A stretch of 64,000 nt of DNA from an uncultured Pedobacter sp. (GCA_946478755.1 CAMLDJ010000001.1:14964-78963); one strand, 5' to 3'; shown: positions 36,201 to 45,456, counted from the first letter of the stretch. The notes: a model not told the origin generated them from the sequence alone. Translations and numbers: made by a program.

Positions 36201-38465
36201 TACCAGGCAATCTGCTAATTCTTTGGACAGTGCCTCACCGCCACATAATACTTTTAGTGATGGGGTAGTTGTCCAGCCAGAATCAATCATCATTCGCCAG
36301 GTAGATGGCGTGGCCTGCATAATTGTAATGCCTTTTTGTTTGATTAAATCCAGAAGTAGTCGCCCGTCCCTCGACGTTTCTGAGTCACAAATGATTAACT
36401 CAGCACCGGAAATTAATGGCAAGTATAACTCCAGACCAGCAATGTCAAACGATATCGTTGTAATTGCTAACAGCCTATCTTGCTCAGTAATTCCAGGCTC
36501 AGATTGCATACTTAGAAGGAAGTTCATCAGATTATGATGCGAGATTTTTACGCCTTTTGGTTTGCCGGTAGAACCTGAGGTATACAAAATATAAGCAAGG
36601 TTGGTTCCGGTAAGCTGCACAGCGGGAATTTGGTTCTGGTAACCAGCAAGCTCAGCTTGTAAATTATCTATTATAATTTCTGATGCTTCAGATTTGAATC
36701 TGCCACTATATATTTCTGATACAAGTAAAATTTTGGCCTTTGAATCAGAAAGCATGAATTCAATTCTTTCATGGGGATACTCTGGATCAAGTGGGACATA
36801 GACCGCACCTGACTTCAAAATCCCGAGTAAACAGACTAACATTTCTATAGAACGATCAGACGCCAGTCCAATAATGTCTCCGATTTTTATCCCTTTTCCA
36901 ATTAAATAGCAGGCAAATTGATTTGATCGCTCAATCAACTCCTGATAATTTAAGCATTTATTTTTATAAACGACCGCAGTCTTTTGCGGTGATTTTAAGC
37001 CATATTCATCGATTAGGTTTGTGAACGCTTTGTCATTGGGGAAAACAGCATCGGTATTATTCCATTGCTGTATTTTCTTTTTCCATGCATCAGTTTGTTT
37101 TAAAGATAATTCCTTGATAACGATGGCCGGGTTATTTGCAAGCACTTGTAGCAGCTCCTCAAATTCCTCTGCTATTTTAACAATGGTTTCCGCCTTAAAT
37201 AACTGCTTGTTATAGGACCACTCAAATGTAAACGCCGATTTAGATCCGGTAGCATTCAGAAAAATCTCGAATGTTTCGTAGGCTCTCGGATTAGAAATCA
37301 GTTGATAATTTAAATTGTCAAATGCAACAGAATTATCCATGCCCATATCAATATTAAATACAATAGGGGCCAACGGTACACGTGATTGATCTCTTTTGAT
37401 CTTTAGTAGCTTAATGAGCTGACTAAACGTAAACATCTGGTGATCGTATGCATCAAAAAAAGCACTTTTCCTTTTTTTAAGATATTCAGTGAATGACTTT
37501 TCGGGATTTATAGTAGTTTTTAGGGGTAAAAGGTTGACGCAATGGCCAACAAGCCCGAAGTCTCCCGTAGCTGATTGTCCCGCGGCTGGTAATCCAACAA
37601 CAATATCTCGTTGATTGGTTTGAAGGTAAAGAAATATTTCAAAGGCGCTGAGCATCGTATTTACAAGGCTACATCCAGCTTTTGCACCCATTTCTTTAAG
37701 TTGATTAACCAGTCCGAGCGATAATTGACGGTCAATTCTATTTGCATGATAGGTACGAGACAGCGGTCTGGAAAAATCTGTAGGGAAATTCAAAACCGGA
37801 ACCTGGTCTTTATACATATTTAACCAATATTCCTTTGTTTGCTGGTAGGCTTTACTTTTTTTGAACTGCTCCATATCATCAGCATATTTGCTGATTTGAG
37901 GAGCTGGTGCTAAAATCAGATCTGTACCTTTAACCTTAGCGTTGTATAATTTACTTAAATCTTCCAGAATCACACCTGTAGACCAACCGTCACCGATAAT
38001 ATGATGCTTAACAATAGTAAAATAGTAGTGGTTGTCAGCGAGCTTATGAAGGTAGGTTTTAAATAGCGGCCCTTTCTGCAGATCAAAAACAGACTGCATT
38101 TGGCCTGCAATAAACTTCTTTAACGCTGTTATTTGATCTCTTTCTTCTGAAATATCTTCAAACGGTATTTCAAATGAAATATTTTTATAAACAATAAGGC
38201 TTTCTCCATCGCCGCTAACTGTGGCGCGTAGCGCTTCATGCCGCCACACGACATCCTGAATAGCTGAAAGAAAATGCTTTGGATAAAAAACACCGGTTAG
38301 ATCAAGGGAAACAGATTCATTGTACGCGAGATTCGATTGATCGCCACCGATAATACAGGACAACCAGATCTCTCTTTGAGGTTCATTAGTGAATACGATT
38401 TTTTCTATTTCCTTTTCTGCTTCAAAAGGATTAAAATTAATCGGAGTTAGAGTATAATAGGACAT
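33243..38465 (-). CDS. NRPS module C-A(N-methyltransferase)-T-TE
   Basis: A 1740-residue protein, second in the assembly line. Condensation domain: about 25-450, HHIIGDG at 154-160. Adenylation domain: from about 470, with YTSGSTGKPKG at 628-638, YGPTET at 765-770, KTGDL and HRIELGEIE at about 880-888. An N-methyltransferase domain (about 930-1190, LEIGSGGGQ at 994-1002) is inserted in the usual place after core A8, and A10 is NHKIDK. Carrier domain: GGHSLL, Ser1428. Thioesterase: GYSLGG with Ser1557 and GDHKTF with His1716. Read by hand, the specificity residues are D-I-L-Q-L-G-M-I-W-K, almost the glycine code, so N-methylglycine is predicted. TE releases the product. Confidence 0.93.
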   Translation of the reverse strand: MSYYTLTPINFNPFEAEKEIEKIVFTNEPQREIWLSCIIGGDQSNLAYNESVSLDLTGVFYPKHFLSAIQDVVWRHEALRATVSGDGESLIVYKNISFEIPFEDISEERDQITALKKFIAGQMQSVFDLQKGPLFKTYLHKLADNHYYFTIVKHHIIGDGWSTGVILEDLSKLYNAKVKGTDLILAPAPQISKYADDMEQFKKSKAYQQTKEYWLNMYKDQVPVLNFPTDFSRPLSRTYHANRIDRQLSLGLVNQLKEMGAKAGCSLVNTMLSAFEIFLYLQTNQRDIVVGLPAAGQSATGDFGLVGHCVNLLPLKTTINPEKSFTEYLKKRKSAFFDAYDHQMFTFSQLIKLLKIKRDQSRVPLAPIVFNIDMGMDNSVAFDNLNYQLISNPRAYETFEIFLNATGSKSAFTFEWSYNKQLFKAETIVKIAEEFEELLQVLANNPAIVIKELSLKQTDAWKKKIQQWNNTDAVFPNDKAFTNLIDEYGLKSPQKTAVVYKNKCLNYQELIERSNQFACYLIGKGIKIGDIIGLASDRSIEMLVCLLGILKSGAVYVPLDPEYPHERIEFMLSDSKAKILLVSEIYSGRFKSEASEIIIDNLQAELAGYQNQIPAVQLTGTNLAYILYTSGSTGKPKGVKISHHNLMNFLLSMQSEPGITEQDRLLAITTISFDIAGLELYLPLISGAELIICDSETSRDGRLLLDLIKQKGITIMQATPSTWRMMIDSGWTTTPSLKVLCGGEALSKELADCLVDKSAELWNMYGPTETTIWSTIKKIQKEDVVLTIGRPIKNTQIYILNEAHDLLAPGITGEIFIGGQGVAAGYLNREELTNERFINDSFSGISDAKLYKTGDLGKFLEHGEILYQGRIDEQVKIRGHRIELGEIETVLLGQEEIKQAVVVAREDHLEQKRLVAYVILKDNEPEEHIPSWKDRWDTIYDMAAKSGDTSDPDKKIDGVLLEQWENSEDLLKQADEWLNVSAKRIRELNAKHILEIGSGGGQLLFELAPYCETYLATDYAEVAIDKLKEKLGAAPEKWKHVVARANPADDFSAIASSFDLILIHSVAQYFADTAYFLRVIEESIKRINNEGCLFIGDMQGMNSLMMYHATDHLSHAKGDTTLSEFEEVVNNRVRIEDEFVADPGFFYLLPKLLPQITGIDVQLRKGQSQNETTKYHYDVWIYVNSKHQTAKPDLRLKWEELKSLDLLENQLKSNEGKIIEVKNIFNTRTEKDSALINWMSSADKNSTVLHIKNELQDIVSMGQHPNVFWQMGQQYSYRSHVRWTTDGTDGNFDVVFIPDSLPNTLPEPPSPELLSGLKPDDFARTPLSINEVHLSKSTIDSWRESLRCNLPDYMIPGDFVALKAFPLTPNHKIDKNALPKPQSKVAHADKADQQLDEHQKIVSDIWAATLGLKNINIKDDFFELGGHSLLAVKVMAAIEKETGKRLPLATLFENSTIEKLAKKIQTKNEEEWDALVPIKTSGTKTPVFLIHGGGLNVLLFKSVSEYLAQDQPIYGIQALGLYKETEIPSNLTEIAARYVEEILETNPDGPYALAGYSLGGFIAYEIARQLSALNKEIILLGIMDTYAGNSIHEQSRYAKVSQKVKRQFRKIPFFLHTFFAHPKESLSYQQKILKFKIKKIFTAEATIEESIFTQYEKKIYKQYDKAHNDYNLMPIDIKITLFRAKKRLYFLDDQIYLGWNKYAKKGIEVYDIPGDHKTFLFPPNDRQFAQIFQEVLDSKQ

Positions 38466-38474
38466 GATTTGCTT

Positions 38475-41400
38475 TTAGTTTACTTGCAGGTACTTACCTG
38501 GATTTTTTTCATCCTGTATGAACCATCCTGGATTGCCGTCTTTATCTTTTCCTAACCTGGCATTTGGCAGGGGTGGAGTATTGAAGTTTAATTCTTCCTG
38601 ATGTTCGGGGATAAATTCTACCGATTTTAACTCTGTTAAACTTTCTTCAAAAGCCTGTATAATCTGATCAATATCTGTCTGTGTATGCGCAGTTGTCAGG
38701 AAACAAGGGAAACCTTCAAGAATGTGTATCCCCTTAAAACGCATCAATGTGAAAAACAACTCGCTGTAAGCATATTCTTCTTTATATTTTACACGCCATA
38801 GGGAGCCGAATTGTGCAATAAACATGGGCGCTTTAAACTTGCGGCAAATTGCATTTAAGGTATCAGCAATGTATCTTGTTTTTTTGTTCAGATTAACCTG
38901 TAGTTCGGGTCCCTGAGTTTTCAGGTAATTTAAAGATGCTTTTGCTGTCGCAAGTGCAAGCGGATGTCGCACAAATGTGCCCGCAAAGTATGTAACACCT
39001 GCTTCAGGTACAGAATCGTCACCAAATTGCCAGAAACCCCCATCTAAAGCATCCATAAATTTACGTTTTCCGGCAATAATCCCTATAGAAATTCCTCCGC
39101 CCGCTACTTTTCCATAAGTGCCAATGTCGGCCTTTATATCAAACATAGCCTGCATTCCACCAGGATGAAAGCGAAATCCTGAGATTACCTCGTCAAAAAT
39201 TAAAACGCTGCCAGAATTTTCGGTAATCACTCTTAACTGTCTTAAAAACTCAATGGGTTGAAATTCTGGTCTGCGACTCTGAATAGGTTCTACTAGTACG
39301 GCAGCGAGTTCATTTGCGCGTTCTTTAATAATTTGTAAAGATTCCTCCGTACCATAATCCAGAATAAGCATATTTTGCACTGCCTCAGGCATGATGCCGG
39401 GAGCCGCAGGAAAGGATTTATGTTTTTTGCTGCTTCTAACAATGACTTCGTCAACGATGCCATGATAAGATCCCGTAAAGGCTACGATTAAGGACCGTCC
39501 GGTAACGGTACGTGCAATCCGCATGGCACCAAGTACGGCTTCCGATCCGGTATTACATAGGGCCGACCTTTCAAAGCCAGTAAATTCGCAGATCAATTTA
39601 GTTACCTCACCTGATAGTTCATGCTGAGGACCAATCTCATAACCCTTTTCGATTTGTTCAATTAATGCATTTTTAATTACGTCAGGTTGATAACCAAGCA
39701 TATTGGAGCCAAATCCGTTAAGCGCATCGATGTATTCGTTGCCATCTATATCCCAAAAACGGCTACCTTTAGACTTATTAATGACAATAGAATAAACCAG
39801 CTCTTTCGTAGCTGGTTTAAAACCAGATACTACCCTGGGATCGGCCATATGGGCCCTGTTTTCCTGAGTATAATTTTTACTGGCCCTGGTTTTGTCCGTA
39901 TATTTTTTGGTCAGCTCCTCTAAATATTGCTGCTGTCGCACACTTAAGGTTGCAGATTGTTTTTCTATACGTGGACTCGCACCAAAGGGCTTCTTAATTT
40001 CAACCAGCTCTTCAGCAGTTAAATCGGGATTGGCACGATCCTGACTGACAACTTTTATCGGGTTAATAGTAGAGACGGATTGACGCTGTATCTGCGCGGG
40101 TTGATTATTTTGTAATAAAGCTACCTGTTGGGCAAGCAATTGCAATTGCTGACCAATCAGGTCAAGCGCGGTACCATTTGATCCGGCAGTGTGATGATTT
40201 TGCAGAAATTGCGGTTGACTACCAGGAAACTGTACATTAATTGCTGCTGGTTGCACTGGTTGCTGAATCCGCTCCTCCGGTAATTGCTTGTTTAAATATT
40301 CTGCCAGCTTATCTAAACTGCTATATTCTTCATTCAGCTGTCGGAAGGTGATGGGTAAATTAAAGCTTTTCTTTAATGCCAATGCGATTTGCGTAAGCAA
40401 AAGAGAATCCAGACCCATTTCTATAAAACTTGCCTGATCTGAAACATCCTGCATTTCAAGTCCTGACGTATTTTCCAGGATCTCTTTTATCTGATTGATT
40501 AACGATTCTTTTCTCATTAATATATTTGGTTCTTCTACCTTCGGTATAAAATTTAAAGGTTTTGTAGTCGTGTAATTTAATAATAGGTCTGCAGACGAAG
40601 CTACCGGTACAGACGGAGGATAAACCCAATATAACGAACTGTTAAATGAGTAAGTAGGCAAATCATTTAATTTGTGCCTTTTTTCTGTTTTATAAAATAA
40701 TGCCCAGTCAAAATCAAATCCATTGAGCCACAATTGTCCAAGGGCTTTAAAAAGACTATGGTAGGCAGATTCATTCTTTTGCGGCATCTCAAGCGAGCTT
40801 AATATGATATTGTTTTTTTTAGTCGCTTGCTGGCGTACAAATGTTGCGGTAGCATTGCCAGGGCCCAGTTCTAAAAAAGCTTTTTCCTGATTTTCTTCAA
40901 GCAACTTTATTGCAGCTTTATTAAACTGTACGGTAGATCTTAAATGATTGGCCCAGTATTCCGGGTTGGTCGCTTCTTCGTTTTGCAATTTCTCTCCGGT
41001 AACAGTAGAATAAATTGGGATTGAAGGTGTATGAAATTTTATCGCTGATAAAGTTTGCTTAAAAGGCTCAACCACTTCATCCATCATATACGAATGAAAA
41101 GCGTGACTGGTATGCAATAACCTATTGGCGATTTGTTTTTCATCCAAGAATTGACTGAATTTGGCAATCGCAGCCGAAGTGCCGGCTACAACACATAGTC
41201 CGGGAGAATTAATTGCCGCAATTGAAATGTCGACAGGTAACAATGGGAGCAATGTCTCCGCTTTTTCCCGGACGGACAACATATCACCGCCGGGTAATTC
41301 ACTCATCAGCTGTCCGCGGGTAGCAATTATCTTTAAGGTATCCTGTAAGCTGAAAACCCCCGCCAAATGCGCGGCTAAAAATTCGCCTATACTATGACCA

Positions 41401-44400
41401 ATAAATGCAGACGGATAAACACCCCAGCTCATCCATAATTTTGCAAGTGAATAACCTACAGCGAATAATGCGGGTTGACTGTACCTTGTGTTGTTTAGTT
41501 TTTCTTCACCTGCCGTATTAAATAGTTCGGGATATATGATGTCGACCAGATTTTCATGAAGCTGCCACTTTAAAAGTTCATTACACTCATCCATTGCATC
41601 TTTAAACACAGGCTCGTGAAGGTAAAGGTCTTTTCCCATATTCAAGAACTGTGAGCCTTGGCCCGGGAACATGAATACAACTTCACGGATATTTGCGGTG
41701 TTTTTTTTCGTCTGTCCCGCCAGTGATAAAGGATTTTTCAACTGTTCGGCCAAATCAGTGCCAGCCTTGAACAGCACAAATCTTCTGTGACTGAAAGGCT
41801 GTCTGTATACATTTAAAGTATAGGCCACATCCGCCAACGAACTATTGGTGTCGATTACGTACGCTGCTAATTTAGCACTAAATTGATCCAGGCTTTGTTC
41901 ATTTTTCGCAGAACTGGTCATCAATTGTAATGGACGGGGAGAGGCAACAGTTATTGGAGGCGTGTTGTCATGTGCTGCAATAATAAGATGCACGTTTGTT
42001 CCGCCTACTCCAAATGAACTTACACCGGCAATTCTCTCTGTATTATCCCAGGACGTTAAGCTATCGTTTACCTTAAATGGACTATGTTCAAAATCAATGT
42101 TGGGATTTGCTTTTTTGAAATTGATCGACGCAGGTAGCAGTTTATGGTGCATCGCAAGGCTCGCCTTAATTAATCCGGCAACACCAGCGGCGCAGGTTAA
42201 ATGGCCGAAATTGCTCTTCACAGAGCCAATAAGACAATATTGATTTTTAGATTGCTGGCCAAAAGCGATATTTAATCCTTCAATTTCAATGGGGTCTCCT
42301 AAAGGTGTTGCAGTACCATGGGTTTCAATATAACTGATATCAGCAGGACTGACATTGGCATCATTAATAGCCATTCGGATCACATTGGCCTGACCTTCGG
42401 CACTTGGCGCAGTAAAACTGCCTTTATCACCACCGTCACTATTAATGCCTATTCCTTTTATAACAGCAAAAATATAATCACCGTCTTTTATAGCTTCTTC
42501 TTTATCTTTCAACAAAATTACACCGGCGCCATCACTAAATACAGTTCCTGTTGCATCAGCGTCAAATGGGCGGCAATGGCCATCATTGCTCAGCATCGCA
42601 CCTTCTTCGTATAAATGCCCGGAATTTACAGGTGAATCAATTGTAGCTCCGCCGGCCAGAGCCATGCTACATTGCCCGGATCTTATGCTTTGAACAGCCT
42701 GTGCCACCGCAAGCAAAGAGGTTGAACAGGCCGATTGTACAGTAACTGCAGGTCCCTTTAAATCTAATGCAAAGGCCGTTCGGCTCGCAATGTAATCTTT
42801 AGCTGTTACCGTGATTAACTGGGTTTTTCCGACATTCTCTATAAGCGCTGGATTGGATAATACATTGTGCTCATAATAAGTATTATGGCCTACTCCGGCA
42901 AACACGCCTATCGTAGCATCCAGCTGAGTGTTGGTATACCCCGTTTTTTCTAAGACTTCCCAGGCAATCTGTAAAAATACACGTTGCTGCGGATCCATCA
43001 GCTCAGCCAGTTTTGGTGTGATCCCAAAAAAAGTAGCATCAAAAGACTGCACATCGTCTACTATGCCTCTGGCCTTAACATAATCCGGATTGTTTTTTAA
43101 TGAATCCGGAATATTATTGTCTAATTCATCATCAGTAAAAAAGCGGGTAGTCTCTTTACCATTTTTTAATATATCCCACAATTCTTCCACAGATTTTGCA
43201 CCCGGAAACCTGCCAGCCATGCCAATAATGGCAACTTCTGTATTTTGGCCGGCTGATGTCGTCCTTTTATTTTTTATAGTGGAGTTATTTGGTTTTCTGC
43301 CATCTAAAAACGCTGCAAGATCTTTTATCCGCGGAAACTGATAAACTTTAGTTACAGGTAGATTTAACTGGTAACGTGTTTTTAAAAGTGCCACAAATTT
43401 TTGGGATAGTAGGGAAGTACCTCCCAGTTCGAAGAAATTGTCTTCAATGCCCACTCTATTTACCTCAAGGATTTCTTTCCAGATTTCAGTGATCTGGGCT
43501 TCGGTCTTATAGTTAGGGGCGTAATAGGTATTGGTCAGTAATGAAGATACATCAGGATCGGGCAATAACTTTTTGTTGACCTTGCCATTGGGTAAAAAAG
43601 GAAAACTATCCACTTGCATAAACAGCTGTGGCACCATGTAGGCCGGAAGCTTGTCGTTGAGAAAATCAGTTATGGCCTGTTTATTATAATGGTCAGGACA
43701 GATGACATATCCCATCAGTCTTTTGTCGCCATTGCTATTCTCGCGAACCATCACCACCCCTTGTTTTACACCCGGAGCATTTTGAAGGGTGCTTTCTATT
43801 TCACCTAATTCTATACGGTATCCATTAATTTTTACCTGGTCATCGATGCGGCCTAAGTATTGAATATTGCCATCAGGAAGTTTTCGCGCAAGATCACCGG
43901 TACGGTATAACCTTGCATTAGGCTGATCACTAAATATATCTTTTATAAAACGTTCATCCGTCAACTCCGGACGGTTTAAATATCCTCTTGCAACACCGGC
44001 ACCGCCAATGTAAATCTCCCCCGTTTCGCCATCTTCGACTTCAGTGAGGTCGGCAGCCATCAGGTAAACCCGCTCGTCAGAAAAAGGCTTCCCGATCGGA
44101 ATGGTATGGCGATAAGTGGTTGCGGGATCTACGACATGCAGCAAACTGCCGATTGTGGTTTCAGTCGGCCCATAATGATTAACCAGCGTAAAACTATTTT
44201 GGACCCTGCTTAAGTAATCATTAATGACGGTTGTATGTAAAGCCTCGCCACCAATGATCAATAATTTATCAGGTAACAGATCTGCACCATTTAATGATAA
44301 TGATTTCCAGTGTGAGGGTACAAGCTTTAAACAATCTATTAAATGGGTATTGAAATATTGATGTATATACTCAACATCGTTGAAGTTTTCTTTGCTGAAT

Positions 44401-45068
44401 AAGTGTAAGGTGCCACCAAATGCAAGTGAACTGTACAGGTTGGTATTGCCCTGATCTGTAGCCATTGAAGTCCCTAGTGCATAAGATTTGCAGACGGACA
44501 AAGGAACATGTTTATATAATCCATTGACGTAATCTACCATACAATGATGTTCTATCAAAACACCTTTTGGTTTTCCCGTTGACCCTGAAGTATAGATCAC
44601 ATAGATTAAATTCTCCGGACTAACTGTAATATCGGTCTTGCCGATCGACATACTACTGATCTCATTTTGGTGCCGATCGCTTAGTATAACCATTTTTCCT
44701 TCTGCTGCCTCAAGGAAACGGGAAGAAGGGCTATCTGATAAAACTACCTCTGCGGCAGTATCCTCAATCATGTAACTGATACGATCTACAGGGAATTCGG
44801 GGTCAACTGGTACATAAGCAGCACCCGCTTTAAGGATGCCCAAGATACCCACAACCATTTCCATTGGGTTAGAAATACAAATAGGAACTAGTGTTTCTTT
44901 CTTGACACCATATTTTTGAAGATAATTGGCCAGTTGGTTGCTTCTTTCATCTAATTGCTTGTAAGAAAGCTGATGGCCTTGAAAGATTGTGGCGATGCGA
45001 TCAGGTGTTTCTTTTACTTGCGAGGAAAACAGATCTAAAATGGTCTTTTTATTAAGCATATCGAGCAA
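38475..45068 (-). CDS. Hybrid NRPS-PKS A-T-KS-AT-T-aminotransferase
   Basis: A 2197-residue starting protein. Adenylation domain about 10-505 (YTSGSTGKPKG, YGPTETT at 299-305) with no condensation domain before it. Carrier Ser552 (GGTSLL). Ketosynthase 610-1030 with Cys781, His917 and His956. Acyltransferase 1130-1430 with GHSIGE (Ser1226) and HAFHS at 1322-1326, the malonyl-type motif. Carrier Ser1555. A Gln-rich linker spans about 1600-1670. A class-III PLP aminotransferase (1710-2150, Lys1987) resembles the AMT domains of mycosubtilin and microcystin synthases. The C-terminal tail (WFIQDEKNPGKYLQV) resembles linkers preceding condensation domains. There is no ketoreductase, so the beta-ketone should be transaminated. 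Adenylation residues D-Q-T-K-I-G-H-I-G-K are Asp-like. Confidence 0.93.
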   Translation of the reverse strand: MLDMLNKKTILDLFSSQVKETPDRIATIFQGHQLSYKQLDERSNQLANYLQKYGVKKETLVPICISNPMEMVVGILGILKAGAAYVPVDPEFPVDRISYMIEDTAAEVVLSDSPSSRFLEAAEGKMVILSDRHQNEISSMSIGKTDITVSPENLIYVIYTSGSTGKPKGVLIEHHCMVDYVNGLYKHVPLSVCKSYALGTSMATDQGNTNLYSSLAFGGTLHLFSKENFNDVEYIHQYFNTHLIDCLKLVPSHWKSLSLNGADLLPDKLLIIGGEALHTTVINDYLSRVQNSFTLVNHYGPTETTIGSLLHVVDPATTYRHTIPIGKPFSDERVYLMAADLTEVEDGETGEIYIGGAGVARGYLNRPELTDERFIKDIFSDQPNARLYRTGDLARKLPDGNIQYLGRIDDQVKINGYRIELGEIESTLQNAPGVKQGVVMVRENSNGDKRLMGYVICPDHYNKQAITDFLNDKLPAYMVPQLFMQVDSFPFLPNGKVNKKLLPDPDVSSLLTNTYYAPNYKTEAQITEIWKEILEVNRVGIEDNFFELGGTSLLSQKFVALLKTRYQLNLPVTKVYQFPRIKDLAAFLDGRKPNNSTIKNKRTTSAGQNTEVAIIGMAGRFPGAKSVEELWDILKNGKETTRFFTDDELDNNIPDSLKNNPDYVKARGIVDDVQSFDATFFGITPKLAELMDPQQRVFLQIAWEVLEKTGYTNTQLDATIGVFAGVGHNTYYEHNVLSNPALIENVGKTQLITVTAKDYIASRTAFALDLKGPAVTVQSACSTSLLAVAQAVQSIRSGQCSMALAGGATIDSPVNSGHLYEEGAMLSNDGHCRPFDADATGTVFSDGAGVILLKDKEEAIKDGDYIFAVIKGIGINSDGGDKGSFTAPSAEGQANVIRMAINDANVSPADISYIETHGTATPLGDPIEIEGLNIAFGQQSKNQYCLIGSVKSNFGHLTCAAGVAGLIKASLAMHHKLLPASINFKKANPNIDFEHSPFKVNDSLTSWDNTERIAGVSSFGVGGTNVHLIIAAHDNTPPITVASPRPLQLMTSSAKNEQSLDQFSAKLAAYVIDTNSSLADVAYTLNVYRQPFSHRRFVLFKAGTDLAEQLKNPLSLAGQTKKNTANIREVVFMFPGQGSQFLNMGKDLYLHEPVFKDAMDECNELLKWQLHENLVDIIYPELFNTAGEEKLNNTRYSQPALFAVGYSLAKLWMSWGVYPSAFIGHSIGEFLAAHLAGVFSLQDTLKIIATRGQLMSELPGGDMLSVREKAETLLPLLPVDISIAAINSPGLCVVAGTSAAIAKFSQFLDEKQIANRLLHTSHAFHSYMMDEVVEPFKQTLSAIKFHTPSIPIYSTVTGEKLQNEEATNPEYWANHLRSTVQFNKAAIKLLEENQEKAFLELGPGNATATFVRQQATKKNNIILSSLEMPQKNESAYHSLFKALGQLWLNGFDFDWALFYKTEKRHKLNDLPTYSFNSSLYWVYPPSVPVASSADLLLNYTTTKPLNFIPKVEEPNILMRKESLINQIKEILENTSGLEMQDVSDQASFIEMGLDSLLLTQIALALKKSFNLPITFRQLNEEYSSLDKLAEYLNKQLPEERIQQPVQPAAINVQFPGSQPQFLQNHHTAGSNGTALDLIGQQLQLLAQQVALLQNNQPAQIQRQSVSTINPIKVVSQDRANPDLTAEELVEIKKPFGASPRIEKQSATLSVRQQQYLEELTKKYTDKTRASKNYTQENRAHMADPRVVSGFKPATKELVYSIVINKSKGSRFWDIDGNEYIDALNGFGSNMLGYQPDVIKNALIEQIEKGYEIGPQHELSGEVTKLICEFTGFERSALCNTGSEAVLGAMRIARTVTGRSLIVAFTGSYHGIVDEVIVRSSKKHKSFPAAPGIMPEAVQNMLILDYGTEESLQIIKERANELAAVLVEPIQSRRPEFQPIEFLRQLRVITENSGSVLIFDEVISGFRFHPGGMQAMFDIKADIGTYGKVAGGGISIGIIAGKRKFMDALDGGFWQFGDDSVPEAGVTYFAGTFVRHPLALATAKASLNYLKTQGPELQVNLNKKTRYIADTLNAICRKFKAPMFIAQFGSLWRVKYKEEYAYSELFFTLMRFKGIHILEGFPCFLTTAHTQTDIDQIIQAFEESLTELKSVEFIPEHQEELNFNTPPLPNARLGKDKDGNPGWFIQDEKNPGKYLQVN

Positions 45069-45456
45069 GGCGTACGTTTGGTTTTAAAATTATCAATTTT
45101 AGAATTCTTTAACTGGTTAAAACTTATTTATTGATCATTTCAGTACCAATGTGAGGAGACGTTTTGCCGCGTTTAACTAAAATCCCTTTTATTATTAGCC
45201 CTGAGAAATTTACCTCTAAGGTAAAATTTTTATGCGACACTTAGGCGGTGTATAGTAATATTTTACCCAATGTGGGTAAATCTTTAATAAATGCAGTATA
45301 GAAGTGTTTATTAAAATATAGTTGCAAATTATGAAGAAAGTAATATTAATTTGCAATTGGCTTATTCGTAGTAGCCCATCATAGGGAAAGAACTTCCCCA
45401 GACGTAAGCAAGCCAAATCCCTATGGAACATGGCTTGCTTTTATTTGGTGTATTTT
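45069..45456. other. Upstream region of the NRPS/PKS operon
   Basis: A 388-bp AT-rich region without a gene. It must contain the minus-strand promoter of the NRPS/PKS operon, but no clear Bacteroidota -33/-7 pair was found by eye. The right part holds a 9-bp hairpin at 45406-45440. Confidence 0.5.
45406..45443. terminator. Stem-loop, possible terminator
   Basis: AAGCAAGCC and GGCTTGCTT form a perfect 9-bp stem around a 17-base loop. On the plus strand it is followed by TTATTT; on the minus strand, the direction of the small gene at 45457-45642, there is no T-run. It lies just downstream of that gene, so termination or 3'-end stabilisation is plausible but not certain. Confidence 0.45.

Noticed and set aside
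41161..42614. Several 78-98-codon plus-strand frames opposite the hybrid NRPS-PKS gene
   Set aside because: They lie entirely antisense to conserved KS and AT domains and have no own signatures.
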